Notes: a model not told the origin generated them from the letters alone. A stretch of DNA of 64,000 nucleotides from Hemileia vastatrix (GCA_030280995.1 JASXTE010000007.1:4200001-4264000); one strand, 5' to 3'; counted from the first letter of the stretch, positions 10,220 through 22,109 are shown. Numbers and translations are program-made.

Positions 10220-12986
10220 TGTCAGCCAGGCTATACCAGGAGCCCAGTAAATTTTATGTTAATCTATTGGAGCTTAATGAGGGCGAAAAATTATGCATTT
10301 TATGTATATAAATTAATATTATATTGCATAATAAAATTATATAACAATTGTATTATAATATAACTAAAATAAGGGTTATATTAAATTTATTATTAAATAT
10401 ATGATAGATACAACTAAAACTCATTAAATACTTTATATCTATAAAATTTTGGCGCCTTTTTTCATGTATTTAATACTTATAAACTATTAATTAATTTATT
10501 AAATATATTATAGTTAAAAAATCAAAATATTAATTTATAAAATAATTAAATAAATAAATAAAATTAAAGTATTAAAATAAAACTTTTATATCATATGAAT
10601 TATGAATATTGAGCGCTTTTTTTGACTCATAACTATGTCATTAAGGTATTATATTAGTCAAAACATTTAATTTAATTAATTACTAATGTTGTATTCTAAA
10701 ATTTAGTAATAATATTAAATTAATAAATTGTTTTAACCTAATTTAATTCTTACACTAATAAAATGGGTTATATTAATTAATATCTTATGTTCCAGACTTA
10801 ATTAATTAATTACACTAATTATTTTATTAAAATAGTTTAATTTTTATGTCTCACTTAAAATGGGCTATTATCAAACGTGTTATAATTTGAATTAGTTAAT
10901 ACTTCAAGTGTTTCAATCTTATTTAACTACTCACTTATTTTAAAGATTTATTTGGGTTTAAATTGGTGGATTTTTTGGGCTCTTACTTATTTTTTAATTA
11001 ATTGTTTTACATTTTTCCCTTACAGATTTGGTACACTTAATTTTAACTATTAATTATTTCTTATCTTATTTTTTATAGGATATAATTTCTTGTGGCGCTT
11101 CAGAGGGCCTCTTGCCTATCTAAGGGCCTTAAGAAACCTCCTTTAGCTCTTTCACTTATTATATACACTCAACTCAATATAATTTTAATTATATTACATT
11201 TATTTTATTTTTTATTAGCCTTATAAAATCTAAATTTAAAAGTAAAAAAATATTTTACGGTTGCAATAGGTCTAATAATAATATTATTGATTGTCTCGCA
11301 TTAAAAGTAACTACTAATAAAATAATCATATTATAATTTAAAGGACCTTAATATTTTTCAAAGTTCCCAAGCAAGTCTTGTCGCTCTCTATTTTAAAATA
11401 CATATATTTTTTTTATTATTATTTTACCTTTTTATTTTATCTCGCCTTTCTACTTTCTATCTTACTTCTCCTTCTTCTCCTTCTAGACGACCGGCCGATA
11501 GGTTGTCTGGATGTAGTGGAAAAGAGGAGAAAGAAGAAGAAGCAGAGGAGGAAGAATACAAATAGGAATGAAGAGGGAATAAAACTAAGGACAACAATTG
11601 ACTTTTTAAAGGACTTGTAACAGGTTTGGGTTTATATTAATTCTTGTAAGTGCTCTCTTTTCTCTGCTTAAACAAAACAATTGCATAATATTAAAACCTC
11701 TCTTAATTCAAACTATCAACTATTTAGTACTTTTAATTATTAAAGAGGTAAGTGCAGCAATAAAAATTATTATATGTAATAAAAAGTTGTAATTTTTTAT
11801 TTATTAAAATAGAGTATAGTGTAATAGTGGGTAAAAAGTGATGGGGCTTCAGGGGATTACACAATGCCCTTATATAGACAAAAGGGCCCTCTGAAGCGCC
11901 ATAAAAATTTATATAAAATATGAGAAGAAAAATAAAATAAAATAAAGTAAATTTAACAAGAAAAAATACTTTGAAAGATTAAACAAGTAATTAAAAACAT
12001 AAGTAAGAGCCCATTTCCCACCAATTAAGACCCAGACACTTTAAAAAAAATTAAGTGGGACATTAAATTAGTTAGAAACAAAATAATTCTAACCATTTTA
12101 ATTTAAAACAAGTTTCTTCAATGATTAAGAAAAATAGTCACTTTTAAGTTAAACAAAAAGTATACTATTTTTTAAACAAAATTTTTATGTAAGTAATTAA
12201 TTTTGTATAAAACTTGAATAAATAATTGTTTTAAACTATTTCATTAATGTCATAACTATCTTGATTCAAACAGATAATTAATTTAATGTGATTACTAACT
12301 TAAAGTAAAAAATTTAATATTTTTTATAAAGTAAGTGTTTTAACTTAATTAATAATTTTTCTGACACAACTAAGGGTCAAAAAGGCACCCAATATTTATG
12401 GATTATAAGATATGTATTAAATTTTTTAATAATTATATATATAATTAATTAATTAATAAATTTAACATTTAAATTTAAAACTTATAATTATAACATAATA
12501 TTATATTAATTAATTAATAATTTATAGTTATTAAATACATTAAAAAGTTCTCATACTTTATAGAATATAATATGTTAGTTATTTATTTAATTGTATATAC
12601 AATTTATATATTAACAAAATTCATATAAATATAATTTTGATTTATTATTATAAGTTAGTTATGTGATTTTATTTTTCAATATTATCTTGATTTACATATA
12701 TAATAGGGGGTATCAAAGTTAGAAATCTTCCATTTCAAAACACCTCTTTTTTCCACCAAATTAACCATGACTATTTTTTAAAATATGACATATTGTGCCC
12801 CCAAAACACCTTTTTATTAAGAGTTAATGTCAAATTTGTGGCTTTCTTTTTGTGTTGTGAAATGCCTTTTAAATAATTACAAATTTCTAACTTTGATACC
12901 CCCTAATATAAGTAAAAATTTTCCCATTTTGAAGTCCAATAAAATATTATAGCATTTACTGGACTCCTGGTACAGCCTGGCTGACA
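10220..12986. repeat. Element F2: giant imperfect palindrome
   Basis: It starts TGTCAGCCAGGCTATACC and ends with the inverted counterpart GGTACAGCCTGGCTGACA. The halves match in reverse complement from the ends to a centre near 11495 (CCGGCCGATAGG). For example, TTTGACTCATAACTATGTCA at about 10620 answers TGACACAACTAAGGGTCAAA at about 12362, and GCGCTTCAGAGGGCC at 11096 answers GGGCCCTCTGAAGCGCC at about 11888. After removing inserted T1 the arms are about 1275 and 1289 bp. No convincing protein is encoded; the short frames in the arms are low complexity. No clear target duplication was found. It could be a foldback-type transposon or a head-to-head duplication. Confidence 0.8.
12705..12904. 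mobile_element. T1: 200-bp TIR element in the right arm of F2
   Basis: The termini are AGGGGGTATCAAAGTTAGAA and its inverted complement. A 3-bp duplication AAT lies at 12702-12704 and 12905-12907. It is noncoding and so non-autonomous. Copies T2 (204 bp), T3 and T4 (200 bp each) share the interior, for example TTTGTGGCTTTCTTTTTGTG. Confidence 0.88.
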
Positions 12987-13629
12987 ATATGCATGTAATA
13001 ACTTAAAATAAAATAAGAGAAACAGAAAAGAATAACACTAAATATTACAAAATATTAAGAGGGATTAACATTAGAAATGAATGGGCTAATTATTCCAAGT
13101 TACTATGTGAAATCCTCATCCAATTATGACCAATATTGACTGAGAAACCACTGCAAAACCAGAAAAAGGACAAGAGATGTGGGGTAACTGAATTCAGTCC
13201 TTGGAAGGTTCTTGCACAGGTTAAATCTTGACTAATTTATGCAAATTTAAGTGTGGTAGTGAATTAAAGGCACCAATCTTGAGGTTGTTTATGAAATTAG
13301 TGCATATAATGAGGTCAATGCACTTATAATTAAATCAGGACACTAAATAAGTGCTTGTCACCTATTTTAGTGTGTTTCCTCATAGTGGGCATGCATTGTG
13401 GGGTAATCATAGTGTGAAATAGCTAAATTTTCTAAAAATGAAGCTTTTCATGTGGGAAAAATGCAGGCAGTATGTGACCAGTACACAGAAGCCATTTCTG
13501 GCATAAAAAACACCAAGTTTCAAAAGTGTTATTTTTATGCATTTTAGTAGCCAAATTCATAGTCCTAATTAAGAAAAATTGATCTTTTAGGGAACATTTT
13601 TAATATTATTTAATTTATAGAACATATAT

Positions 13630-13890
13630 CACTACACAATATAGGGGGTGGACTTGCTAGCAAGTCCTCAACCTGAACTCAGATGGAACTCAGATGGAAC
13701 TCAGACTGAACTCAGACTGAACCCATACTGAACTCTACTTGAACACCCACCTAAAACTGTTCTGCTGAGTGGTGTTCATCCCTGATTGTATGGTTCCTTT
13801 ATCAATAGCTCAATGTGTGTTCAATCTATGGTGAGTTTGGGTCCAAGGTTGCGGACTTGCTAGCAAGTCCGCCCCCCATATTGTGTGGTG
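13630..13890. mobile_element. CACTA-like non-autonomous element m1 (261 bp)
   Basis: Starts CACTACACAATATAGGGGG and ends in the inverted form CCATATTGTGTGGTG, with 3-bp duplications TAT at 13627-13629 and 13891-13893. The uninterrupted D copies near 3247 and 53377 supply the empty site. Both ends carry the perfect palindrome GGACTTGCTAGCAAGTCC (13650-13667 and 13853-13870). CACTA-type ends and a 3-bp duplication fit the CACTA (CMC/EnSpm) superfamily. The assignment is inferred, as no transposase is present. Confidence 0.8.
13675..13735 (+). repeat. Minisatellite inside CACTA-like element m1
   Basis: Six or so tandem copies of an 11-bp unit, GAACTCAGATG drifting to GAACTCAGACT. Confidence 0.85.
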
Positions 13891-14224
13891 TATTGAACTT
13901 TTAAGTGATTTAAAGTGCAATTCTTGTTTTTCCATGAAACAATGAAAACAACAGCTTTCAGTCTATTAAATATTATGTAGCCTTATTTTCAATACCCTAA
14001 AGATTATCCTGAAACATTACAAATAAATATTAAGTACATAAGGTTTATAAAAGGTGGATATATGCATGTATATAAGGTATTATAATGGCATATATTGTGT
14101 TTAATCATTGATTTCACTTATGTATATAACTTTTGTATCTTTACTTATTGTTCCCATGTGTACTTAATGTGTTTAAAATATTTTATGAGCAGTTTTTACT
14201 CAGTCCTGTGAATATTCAGGCTGA

Positions 14225-15048
14225 AGGGTTTATTATTTTGTAGCCCCCGCACCAAAAAAAATAATTCTTAATCATTTACCCTTTTTCTTTTGCGCCCAGG
14301 GATCAACCCTTGCACTAATCTCTCCTTTCCACAGCAATATCCCAACCACCCAAAACAACCCAAAATTCCCTAATATCTAATCTAATTTGTTCTCTCTCTC
14401 TGCTTGATGCAATCTGCTATTCATATGGATCTTGTTTACCTAGCCTCAGAGTTGCTGCAGCTTTTTATACTCCTATCACTAATTCGATACCCAGTGGTAA
14501 CTTGGAGTTGAAGAAGACCACTCCAACTTTGATGCAAAATTATTAGGGTTTCTACTTGCTCTAAAGCTAATCCAAAGAGAGAGTGAGAATGAATTAGACA
14601 AATTTTTGAGTGTTGCAATTGACTTAGACAAATCTCCAAGTGGTGAGAGTGAATAAGACAAACATTTGAGTTTTCAATTGACTTAGGCAAATATACAAGT
14701 AGTGAAAGTGACTCTGACCAATCTTTGAGTGAAGCGTGCAGATAAAAGTTTTATTTTAGGGCTTGAGAATAGAAATCTAGGTGTTTTATTCTCCAGAGAG
14801 ACCTAATGTCAGGATCTGAGATTTGAAACCATGTTAATTTCTGAAAATTAATCATGGATGTGATGAGTTTGGAATCAGGAAATAGGAATAGAAATTAGGT
14901 TATAAAAAGTGGAATAATGTATTATTGTGCATTCCTTATCCACTAGCCCAAGAGCTAGTGGATAAGAATATTCCACAATTAATAATGTCAGATCTGAGGA
15001 AAAAATTTCTGATCCCTGATTGTGGATCCCTTAATATTGATACCACCT
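14225..15048. repeat. Element E2, left-truncated copy of E
   Basis: Aligns with 60091-60974 of E1: the CCCCC.CACC..AAAAATAATTCTTAATCAT block, the CTTGATGCAATCT block, a tandem region and the terminus GATACCACCT followed by ATT. The first approximately 480 bp of E1, including the left TIR, are absent at the junction with LTR-D2. No coding function is recognised. Confidence 0.75.
14570..14725. repeat. Minisatellite of about 60-bp units in E2
   Basis: Repeated AATTGACTTAGACAAAT, AAGTGGTGAGAGTGA and AGACAAAC.TTTGAGT blocks. The same tandem region is in E1 at about 60420-60655. Confidence 0.7.
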
Positions 15049-16359
15049 ATTTTGTGTTTTGTTTAAAATTATTATGTTAAAAAATTGGTTGGTAAAAGTT
15101 GGGAAATTGTTACCATGAAAAAAATATTATAAAACAAATATTTAAACTATAAAATATAATTTAGAAGGACTCAAAATTTTAACTCAAAGAAGATCTGGAA
15201 TCACTGAGCCTTCTTGAATTTTTTATAATTTTTTTATAATTTTTAAAATAGATTGCATTATTTGTGATTTTTAAAAATACCACTCAACTTTACTTATTTT
15301 TATTTTAATCATATGAGCTTTACAGGCTATAAAATCTATATTAGTTTATTTATCAGATTTTTTCTATCTTCCTTATTTTTTTTTAAAAAAAAATATGCTA
15401 TTTTTAGCTATTATATTGGCTCCAGAAGTCCCAAAAAGCTAGGGATTAGTTCTATACAAGTTCCAGATAATTTCTGGTCAGGCTCCAGACTGAATTAGGA
15501 AATTCATATGACCTTAATTTAAATAATTAGGCTAGAAATTCTGAGTATGCATATATATTTTGATATAAAATTTGGGAAAAATAGAAAAAATAACTTAGAG
15601 AACAACAACCAACAACTAATAGAACCTTAAAATATTATTTTTACCTCTGTTTTCCATAACATTTTGTATTGGATGGATTCTGAAAATAAATTCCATGTCA
15701 CACATTTCAATGCATCAAAAAAGTCTCCTTCTTCTTTGCCTTAAAATTATGCCACTCCCCTGGCTCAGGAATCCCTGCCCTCAACATTCCTGCTGTCACC
15801 CTTCCACTGTGGCAGTCTAAATTATAATATGGCACTTAAAGATACATTTAATTGAAATCTGGGATGATTTTATAGATATTGGAGAGGCCAATCTTGTTTT
15901 ATATTTTTTTATTACTAAAAGAATGTATGGTTTAATTGCATAAAAGGGGTCAAATATACAATCAAGATGAAACAATTAATTCACAGTCAAGAAATGAAAT
16001 TATAGGTTTAAAAGAGCATAGAAATGAGATTCAGAGGTCTAATGAACCTTTAAAAAACTTTACAGAATTTTTATTATTTTTCTTATATTTTTAATAATTT
16101 TATAAAGTTTTTTTGATTATTTTTGAATTTTGATAGTTTACTTAGCTTGAATGATTTTTAGCTCAGTGAATAGGGTTATGCTGGCTACCAAAATTTAATA
16201 AAAGTTTCTTCAGATGTAAACCTATCACCTGTAATTATTTTAGATTCTTATTAAGGTTTTAAGGTTCAAGTTGAGTCTGGAAGTATTTATGAGCTCCAGA
16301 ATACTCCAGATGAACTCCAGATGAACTCTGGGATACTCCAGAGGGAAAAGTGGGGTACA
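15049..16359. other. Gene-free AT-rich spacer
   Basis: No gene or known repeat was recognised over 1.3 kb. Short direct repeats of CTCCAGATGAA lie at about 16300-16340. The few open frames are short and low complexity. Confidence 0.5.
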
Positions 16360-16915
16360 TGACTCAAATATGCATATAAGGGCTGTCGAATCAAAATTCA
16401 TGAGATCATACAACTTATCTATTTATCAATATAACTTAAAATCTAAAAACCAACAACAAATAATACAACAATCATCATTACATTTACATAGAATAGCATA
16501 ATTTGTAATACTTCTATAAAATAACACTTTTTACATAACACTTCATAAATTTTACTCAAAAACTTATCCATATTACTTATAGGGTATAAATTTAAAGGTC
16601 TAAACTTCACGGACTTAATTTTATCATCTTTATATTAAAATAAAAACTTTATAAAAACATATAAGTCAATCATTTAGATAACTTTTCTTAGTACAAATTT
16701 TCTGTTGTATTTCTTTTCTTCAACAATAAGAACACCAATTCTAAATCTCTAAATCATCTAAAACAAAATTTAAACTGCTCTTTTTTTATAAGCTAGAAGT
16801 TGAAGCTTTTTTAATTGTGAGCCCTTATTTTACTCAAAGAGACAGGGTATTCTTTTTTTTATCCAACTCCCTTGGATTCAGCTTACAGCAAGGCGACTGT
16901 AAGAGTCTTTCTACA
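16360..16915 (+). repeat. LTR-like repeat C, copy 1 (556 bp)
   Basis: Starts TGACTCAAATATGCATATA and ends AAGAGTCTTTCTACA. It aligns along its length with copy 2, which starts one base later. Its last 100 bp (AAAGAGACAGGG ... ATCCAACTCCCTTGG) distantly resemble A-family LTR ends, which supports an LTR identity. No coding part is attached to this copy. Confidence 0.6.
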
Positions 16916-17022
16916 ATGTGACCTAACTATGCATATATAGATGTAGACTCCAAATTTGATTAGAAATCATACATTCAGACATTGCCTTAACATTAAAAAC
17001 CAATAATGCATATCAATAATGT

Positions 17023-18113
17023 TGTGGACAATCCTATATTACTAGCTATAAGCCTTGACCAAGGGAGTTGGAGAAAAACCAGAGAGAAAATCCCCTGTCC
17101 CTTTAGAAAAATATAGTGAGATTTACTTGCTAAAGTAAGTTGGTTCCTGTTTGCTAAAGCCCCTTTTTCAACACACTTGACTTCTTGATGAGCCAAGAAA
17201 GTAGTCCCCAGACAGACTACCAGACCAAAGAACTGAAATGTAGACCAATGTCCACACCAGAGAAAGCAAAGATACTTGATTTAGGCTGCAAATCCACACC
17301 AGAGACAGCAATAATACTTGATATAGCTTGCAAGGCAATACCAGAGAACCTGTTGCCAAAGTTGAGTTAAATGAAGAACTAACCTTGCAACAAACACAGC
17401 CAATTGTGACAGAAAACAGTGAAAACTGAGTGAGGAACAAGGATATCACTTCCTGATGGTTGTATGATAATTAAAGTTGCCCCAAACTGTCTTATTCAGT
17501 ATTTACACACCAACCACTATCTAAGAGACCATGCACACCAACAAATTTGGCACCTGTACCAGCCAAATTGAATAAAAACCCTCCAGAAGCGCTCCCCAAC
17601 CTTCTAAAGCAGAGGCGGGCGGGCCACCCGACATCGGAGGTGCCGCCTGAAGTGGCCCGGCCTCCCTGAAGCCAGAAAACCAATAAAAACATCTAATCTA
17701 CTTAGAAAAATTCACTACAACTACTAAAACCCTTAAAACACAAAATTACGCTATAACAACATTGGGAGATGAAATATAGAGCTAAATTAGCCCTATCTAA
17801 TGGTACTAAGAACTTAACCCTAAGTCTTAAGGTTAGCCAGTAAAACGTGAAAAACAAAATTAAACAGCTATCTTTTGTAACTGAAAAATGAGGAAATGAC
17901 CCCTTAAAACTTAGAATATGAAAAATATCATCAAAACATGAAATATAGAAAAAAACCAGGGCTATCCAATGATAGTAACACCATACCTGCAGTCTCAATA
18001 TTCACGGAATAGATTCAGAAAAACACCCAATTCTTCAACAGATGTCAATTAGGACATGCACAAACAGCGCCAAACAACACAACAAAGGCCCCTGCCAATG
18101 TTGGAAGACCACA
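17023..18113 (-). repeat. A1 3' LTR (1091 bp)
   Basis: Highly similar to 29637-30726 in both length and sequence, with ends TGTGGTCTTCC...GTCCACA when read on the minus strand. It lies about 50 bp upstream of antisense gene Z1 and would have to provide its promoter. Contains a GC cassette at 17611-17673. Confidence 0.92.
17611..17673 (-). repeat. GC-rich cassette in the A1 3' LTR
   Basis: Minus-strand reading includes GGCCGGGCCACTTCAGG and CACCTCCGATGTCGGGTGG. It is the closest relative of the cassette inside the A2 gag gene. Confidence 0.75.
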
Positions 18114-18123
18114 TCCTCCCTCC
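18114..18123 (-). promoter_or_regulatory. Polypurine tract of A1
   Basis: TCCTCCCTCC on the plus strand (GGAGGGAGGA on the element strand) abuts the 3' LTR. Confidence 0.85.
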
Positions 18124-18187
18124 AATTAATAATGTCCACATTCTTTCTTCATCAAACCACCATGTTCAACCTTCTTCCCAAATCCTT

Positions 18188-18792
18188 GCCAATACTGCAT
18201 TGAAAATAATCTAATCTGCACCATCACACCTCCTGTCCATCCATACAGAATGTCTTGTGATGTCTGCCACTTTAGAAAGAAGACCTGCTACAGACCTGGT
18301 CCATTATCTTCTGCAACAGCTTCACCTCCACCTCAACCTGGTCCATCTTCTACCAGCACCAAAAGATCTAGGCCATCCATCTTGATTCCCAGATTAATCA
18401 AAAAGCTACACCCTTCCCAGAAGAGTTCCAAAACCACTAAAACAACAAGTTCTACCATCCCTGGTTCATCTGATGGTAAAAACTTCCATTTCTTCTTTCC
18501 ACTTTATAAAACTGATGACTTCTCAGTTCCTTCATCTTCTGAAAGTGATGATATCAATGTAGAATTCATTGAACCACCAACGCCAAACCACTTTCCCCCA
18601 ATTAAGGGCAAGCTCCAACAACACACATCTCAACAGAAACACCTTCTGCTAAACTACTTCCAATCCACTCATGCTAGAGATCCACAGGACATTGAGAACA
18701 GAAGACACCTCATTCACCAGCTCAAGGCTAATTCTGAACACTTCATATCATCTCTTGATTCCCTCTGTATTTCCACTAGTACTTGTGCTTGA
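18188..18792 (+). CDS. Z1 of A1: antisense cysteine-cluster protein, spliced
   Basis: Antisense to A1 gag-pol. The frame reads CQYCIENNLIC, 12 residues, CDVCHFRKKTC, that is C-x2-C-x6-C-x12-C-x2-C-x6-C. This is the spacing of a fungal Zn2Cys6 domain, but the basic half comes second. A Ser/Pro-rich linker with KRSRPSILIPRLIKK follows, then a GT-AG intron at 18476-18526 (51 nt), an acidic SSSESDD patch and a helical end (QQKHLLLNYFQST ... LIHQLKANSEHFISSLDS). Exon 2 is conserved in A3. The A3-type ATG (18163 here) is out of frame because about 17 nt are missing, and the first in-frame ATG (18250) removes half of the cluster, so this copy may be damaged. The function is unknown; a nucleic-acid-binding or regulatory role is a guess. 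Confidence 0.6.
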
Positions 18793-18846
18793 TTCAGAAA
18801 AGAAAAATTGACCACACCCTCTATAGGATGTAACCACAAACAACCC

Positions 18847-19197
18847 TCAGTTTTAAGTCTTGGGGGACCATCCTCATTTTATATTCTTGGGGGACTCAAA
18901 AACCTAAATCATAAACCCAGAACCAGAGATCAACCACATTAAGACACAGAGAATAAAACTAACATTCTGGGGTAATTGTGAATAGAGCTTCCAGCCCATA
19001 AATTACCCCCAAACTTCCCTTTGCTAAATTCAGAGGCTCACCCTGTGGATACCCTCTGCCAATCTTTCAACCCCATTCAAACAACAAAAACCCATTCCTC
19101 AGTTTAAAGTCTTGGGGGACTACACCATCAAACAATCCTCATTTTAAAGTCTCGGGGGACTAACACAGTGTTCAGTTTAAATTCTTGATGGACTACC
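18847..19197 (-). repeat. AGTCCCCCAAGACT motif array and HP3 of A1
   Basis: Reverse-complement copies of the motif (CAGTTTTAAGTCTTGGGGGA and variants) lie on both sides of a weakened hairpin HP3 at 18969-19009. The array lies between antisense genes Z1 and Z2, as in A3. Confidence 0.8.
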
Positions 19198-19346
19198 AGA
19201 ATTTTGCATAAAATAGACCCTGCAAATTTCATACAGAATACACCTACAGCCAACCTGCTGAACTTCCACCTTCACTTCATTATCTACCCATCACTGACAA
19301 AAATCTCCTCCTTATCTCTTTCCATCATCTTTTCTCACCTCAGATC

Positions 19347-20744
19347 ATGGCTGGATCCCCTGATTTTGACCCCTCCAATCTTCCTTGCTTCACTGCTCCC
19401 AAGGACTATGCTTGCAAACAGTGCATCCACATGTGCAGACATTGCACATTCACTCTTCCAACTCCTGAAGCCAAATTCTACAACAGGGCCTGTGATTCTT
19501 GCTACTCCAAAAAGAAGAAATGTGACAGAGATGCCAACTACCCTATTCCTCCTCCTTCACCTTCTCATAAATACCTCTCCAGATCCCTTACCATATCCCC
19601 AGAGCTTGGTCCAGCCTCTTCATCTTTGTCCTCAGCACCATCCAGAAGATCCCAGAACTCTCCCCAAAAGGCCTGCTTTAACTCCCCAAGAAACAGCTTT
19701 TATCTCTGCTAATTTAGCTCCTAGGCTGCTAGACCGCGTCCAGGTGGCCCATCCGCCTCACTAGACAGTGAAAATCAGGCTCAAAACTTCCAAAAACAAC
19801 CAGAAAACAGCCAAAATCCTTCAATCAACAAAAGCAACTCCACGCAGCCACCTCCCACTGCTCCCAGAGCAATGCAGCCAACCTTTCTAAGGTCCAAAAA
19901 CTCCAAAATTTCTTAAACTTGTAAGAGACCTGCCAGAAGACCCCAGGAATACACCAGAGCACCTAACACTGCACCAAAACAACAACTTTGCCCCCAGTTA
20001 AGGCAACAAAACTACACCTCTCCTCTTCCAGCCAACTATTCTTCTGCCAGTTCCATTCCTTCAAGAGCTCCATCAAGAAGAGATCAATCCGCTTCCAGAT
20101 CACCCTCTCCTTCCCCATCTTATAACAGCCCTGGTACTCCATCACCAGCATCTCATCCAACTGAATCAAGCAGAAATAATAACAACAGCAACAACAGGCC
20201 TGCTGCTCCAACTAGGCACCAGTAACATCAGCCTCCTAGTTATCCTTCTCAAAACCTTTCAGCGGAAGACCAAGAGAATCCATATCTTTCCCTGATTCAT
20301 TCACCTACTATCACCATTCCAAAGTCTTCAGAAGTCCAAATTCCAGCCACTTACAAATTTGATGAGCTTCCAATCTGTAAGTACCACATTAATTCATACA
20401 ATCTCTTCAAAAAAAATAATTACTGATCTAATTCTTCTTGTCTAGTTGGCACCCCTCCTCCTGAATCTACAATTGGAGTTGGCCAACCTCTAGAAACTTC
20501 TTTGACCCTGGATTATGGAGACATGAAACAACACCTCAGCAACATGTGTTCGAACATGCTGAAAGCCTTTGCCCTCCATGGACCATTAAATGACTTTGAT
20601 ATAACCTTGAGGAAACAACTATTGGAAGACCACTGGAAGATGACTAGGATCATTAAGCACACCTTCCAACAATCCATTCCTGCCTCTTCTTCTTCCTCTT
20701 CTGAACTTCCATCCAAACCCATTCCTGCCCATTATAATCCATAA
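19347..20744 (+). pseudogene. Z2 of A1: antisense cysteine-cluster protein, spliced, frame-broken
   Basis: Starts MAGSPDFDPSNLPCFTAPKDY. The cluster is CKQC-IHMCRH-C, 15 residues, CDSCYSKKKKC: again a swapped Zn2Cys6-like C-x2-C-x6-C ... C-x2-C-x6-C with one extra Cys in the first half. A Ser/Pro/Arg-rich middle follows (RSPSPSPS type), then ATYKFDELPI. A 69-nt intron GTAAGTACC...TTGTCTAG at 20377-20445 leads into the last exon (LDYGDMKQHLSNMCSNMLKAF ... LLEDHWKMTRIIKHTF). Reading shifts near 19660 and around the GC cassette, and there is a TAA at about 20229. Beyond the stop at 20744, similarity to A3 continues to a lysine-rich KKKQKQHH segment near 20800. A3 has the same intron position and length. 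Function unknown. Confidence 0.65.
19719..19760 (+). repeat. GC-rich cassette inside Z2 of A1
   Basis: CTGCTAGACCGCGTCCAGG and GGCCCATCCGCC. It is read as APRLLDRVQ, as in A3 (46660-46718), but is shorter than the A3 copy, which breaks the frame. Confidence 0.65.
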
Positions 20745-20884
20745 ACTATCTCCAACAGGATGCACTTCAGAGAACACAGTGCTTCCTACAACCCCAAAAA
20801 AAAACAAAAACAACATCATAATCTGGACCAGCCTCCAGAAAGTTCATCATCCAGACATTGAGCTCCTGCAAAAAGATTAAAAAC

Positions 20885-21005
20885 ATAATAATAAATAAAG
20901 AAATAAAAATTAATAACTATAAATTCTAATTTTTTTTAACAGTCTACAAACATACTAAAATTAAAAATTGATAAATAAAATAAAAATAAATAAAATAAAA
21001 TAAAG
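20885..21005. repeat. AT-rich simple repeats (AAATA-type) flanking the A1 modules
   Basis: Runs of AAATA/TAAAA units, matching about 45380-45475 of A3 in position. Confidence 0.7.
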
Positions 21006-21024
21006 GATAAAAAATAATACAAAT

Positions 21025-21284
21025 GGTATCCCCCGGCCAATTGATGAGCTGATCCCCTGATACCTTGCCCACATCAAAGTGCACCTTGATGTGGATACAC
21101 CTTAAATAATTTAAATGATTTGTAATAAGAAACATAAATTAAGGGTAATAATGAGAATAAAAAATAAAAAATGAAATTAATGAAAATAAAAATAAAATAG
21201 AATAAAATGATAAAATAGCATTGCCCGGCCAATTGATGAGCCTTTCCCCACCAATGCTTGCCCAAATCCAGGTGACCCTGATGT
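21025..21284 (-). repeat. Two CACATC/GATGTG modules of A1
   Basis: Reverse-complement copies at 21025-21094 and 21220-21284. They share GGCCAATTGATGAGC and the CACATC..GTGCAC..GATGTG stem (degraded in the second). Confidence 0.7.
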
Positions 21285-21599
21285 CATAACACCCTATATT
21301 TTTGATTTTATAATTTTAACAACCCCCATAAAAAAGTTAAAAGAAAAAAAGAGAAAAAAGAAAATAATCTGAAACTACTATCTAGCAAAATCATAACTAA
21401 AAAAATCAAAGAAAGTCCAGCTCCATGGATGGTCCAGATTAAGAGAATTTCCAGTAAGAGAAAGTCCAGTCCATAGAAATGATCACTGGGTGGGCTCCCT
21501 CCAATAAGTAAAAATGATGGGATACCACCAGTGATCCACCACCAACCCAAAAAAACCAACGATAAAGCAGCCAGTCCCAAATCAGTTTAAAGTTATAGT

Positions 21600-22040
21600 G
21601 GACTTGAAACCTGAATAATAAACAACAGAGCTAGAATTCAACTAGGAAAACCAAAAGACTTGAGACAGACATTCTGGGGTAACTGTTCTCCAGAGCAGCC
21701 AGCTCATCAGTTACCCCCACACTTGCCAAAATAAAATCTGGAAGCCCACCCTGGGTACCTTCTAACAAAAACACAACATCCAACACAATAAACCAAAACC
21801 AATAAGAGGGAAGAGTCCAGCACTTGAAACCCAAAGGAAATTCCAGTTAAAAGTCATAGAGGACTAAAACCTGTGAAAAGAAACCAATACTCGGGTTCAA
21901 CCAAATTAAGAGAAAGGGTTGGAAACAGACAATCTGGGGTAACTGTTCAACAGAGCAGCCAGCCCATCAGTTACCCCTACACCTCCCAAGATCAAATCTA
22001 GAAGCCCCACCCATGGGTACCTTCTAACAAAAGGTTTCCA
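21600..22040 (-). repeat. Tandem hairpin units HP1 and HP2 of A1
   Basis: HP2 at 21676-21717 and HP1 at 21936-21977 both pair GGGGTAACTG with CAGTTACCCC perfectly, 260 bp apart, in the same order as A2 and A3 when read on the element strand. The loops differ in sequence, so the stem is better preserved than its surroundings. Confidence 0.8.
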
Positions 22041-22109
22041 ACACAAAAGTTGCTCTGCAAAACCAAAAATTCCAAAATTTAAAGAACTTTCCATAGTTTA
22101 TCCTCATTG

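Larger units (their letters stand above)
12987..14224 (+). repeat. LTR-D copy D2, 5'-truncated
   Basis: Aligns with D1 from about 2610 to its end (landmarks: GCATATAA.G.GGTCAATGCA near 13303, CTTATAAAAGGTGGATATATG near 14046, CTCAGTCCTGTGAATATTCAGG near 14199). Its 5' part is missing at the F2 boundary, and a CACTA-like element is inserted at 13630. The 3' end reads CTGAAG rather than CTGACA. Confidence 0.8.

Noticed and set aside
9754..11620. Hydrophobic short frames in the arms of F1 and F2
   Set aside because: Low-complexity Ile/Leu/Phe runs from AT-rich DNA, not conserved between the arms as proteins.
19204..19764. Plus-strand frame of 186 codons overlapping Z2 of A1
   Set aside because: Its start has no counterpart in A3. 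Its end coincides with the Z2 frame only after the shift near 19660, so it is a by-product of the broken Z2.
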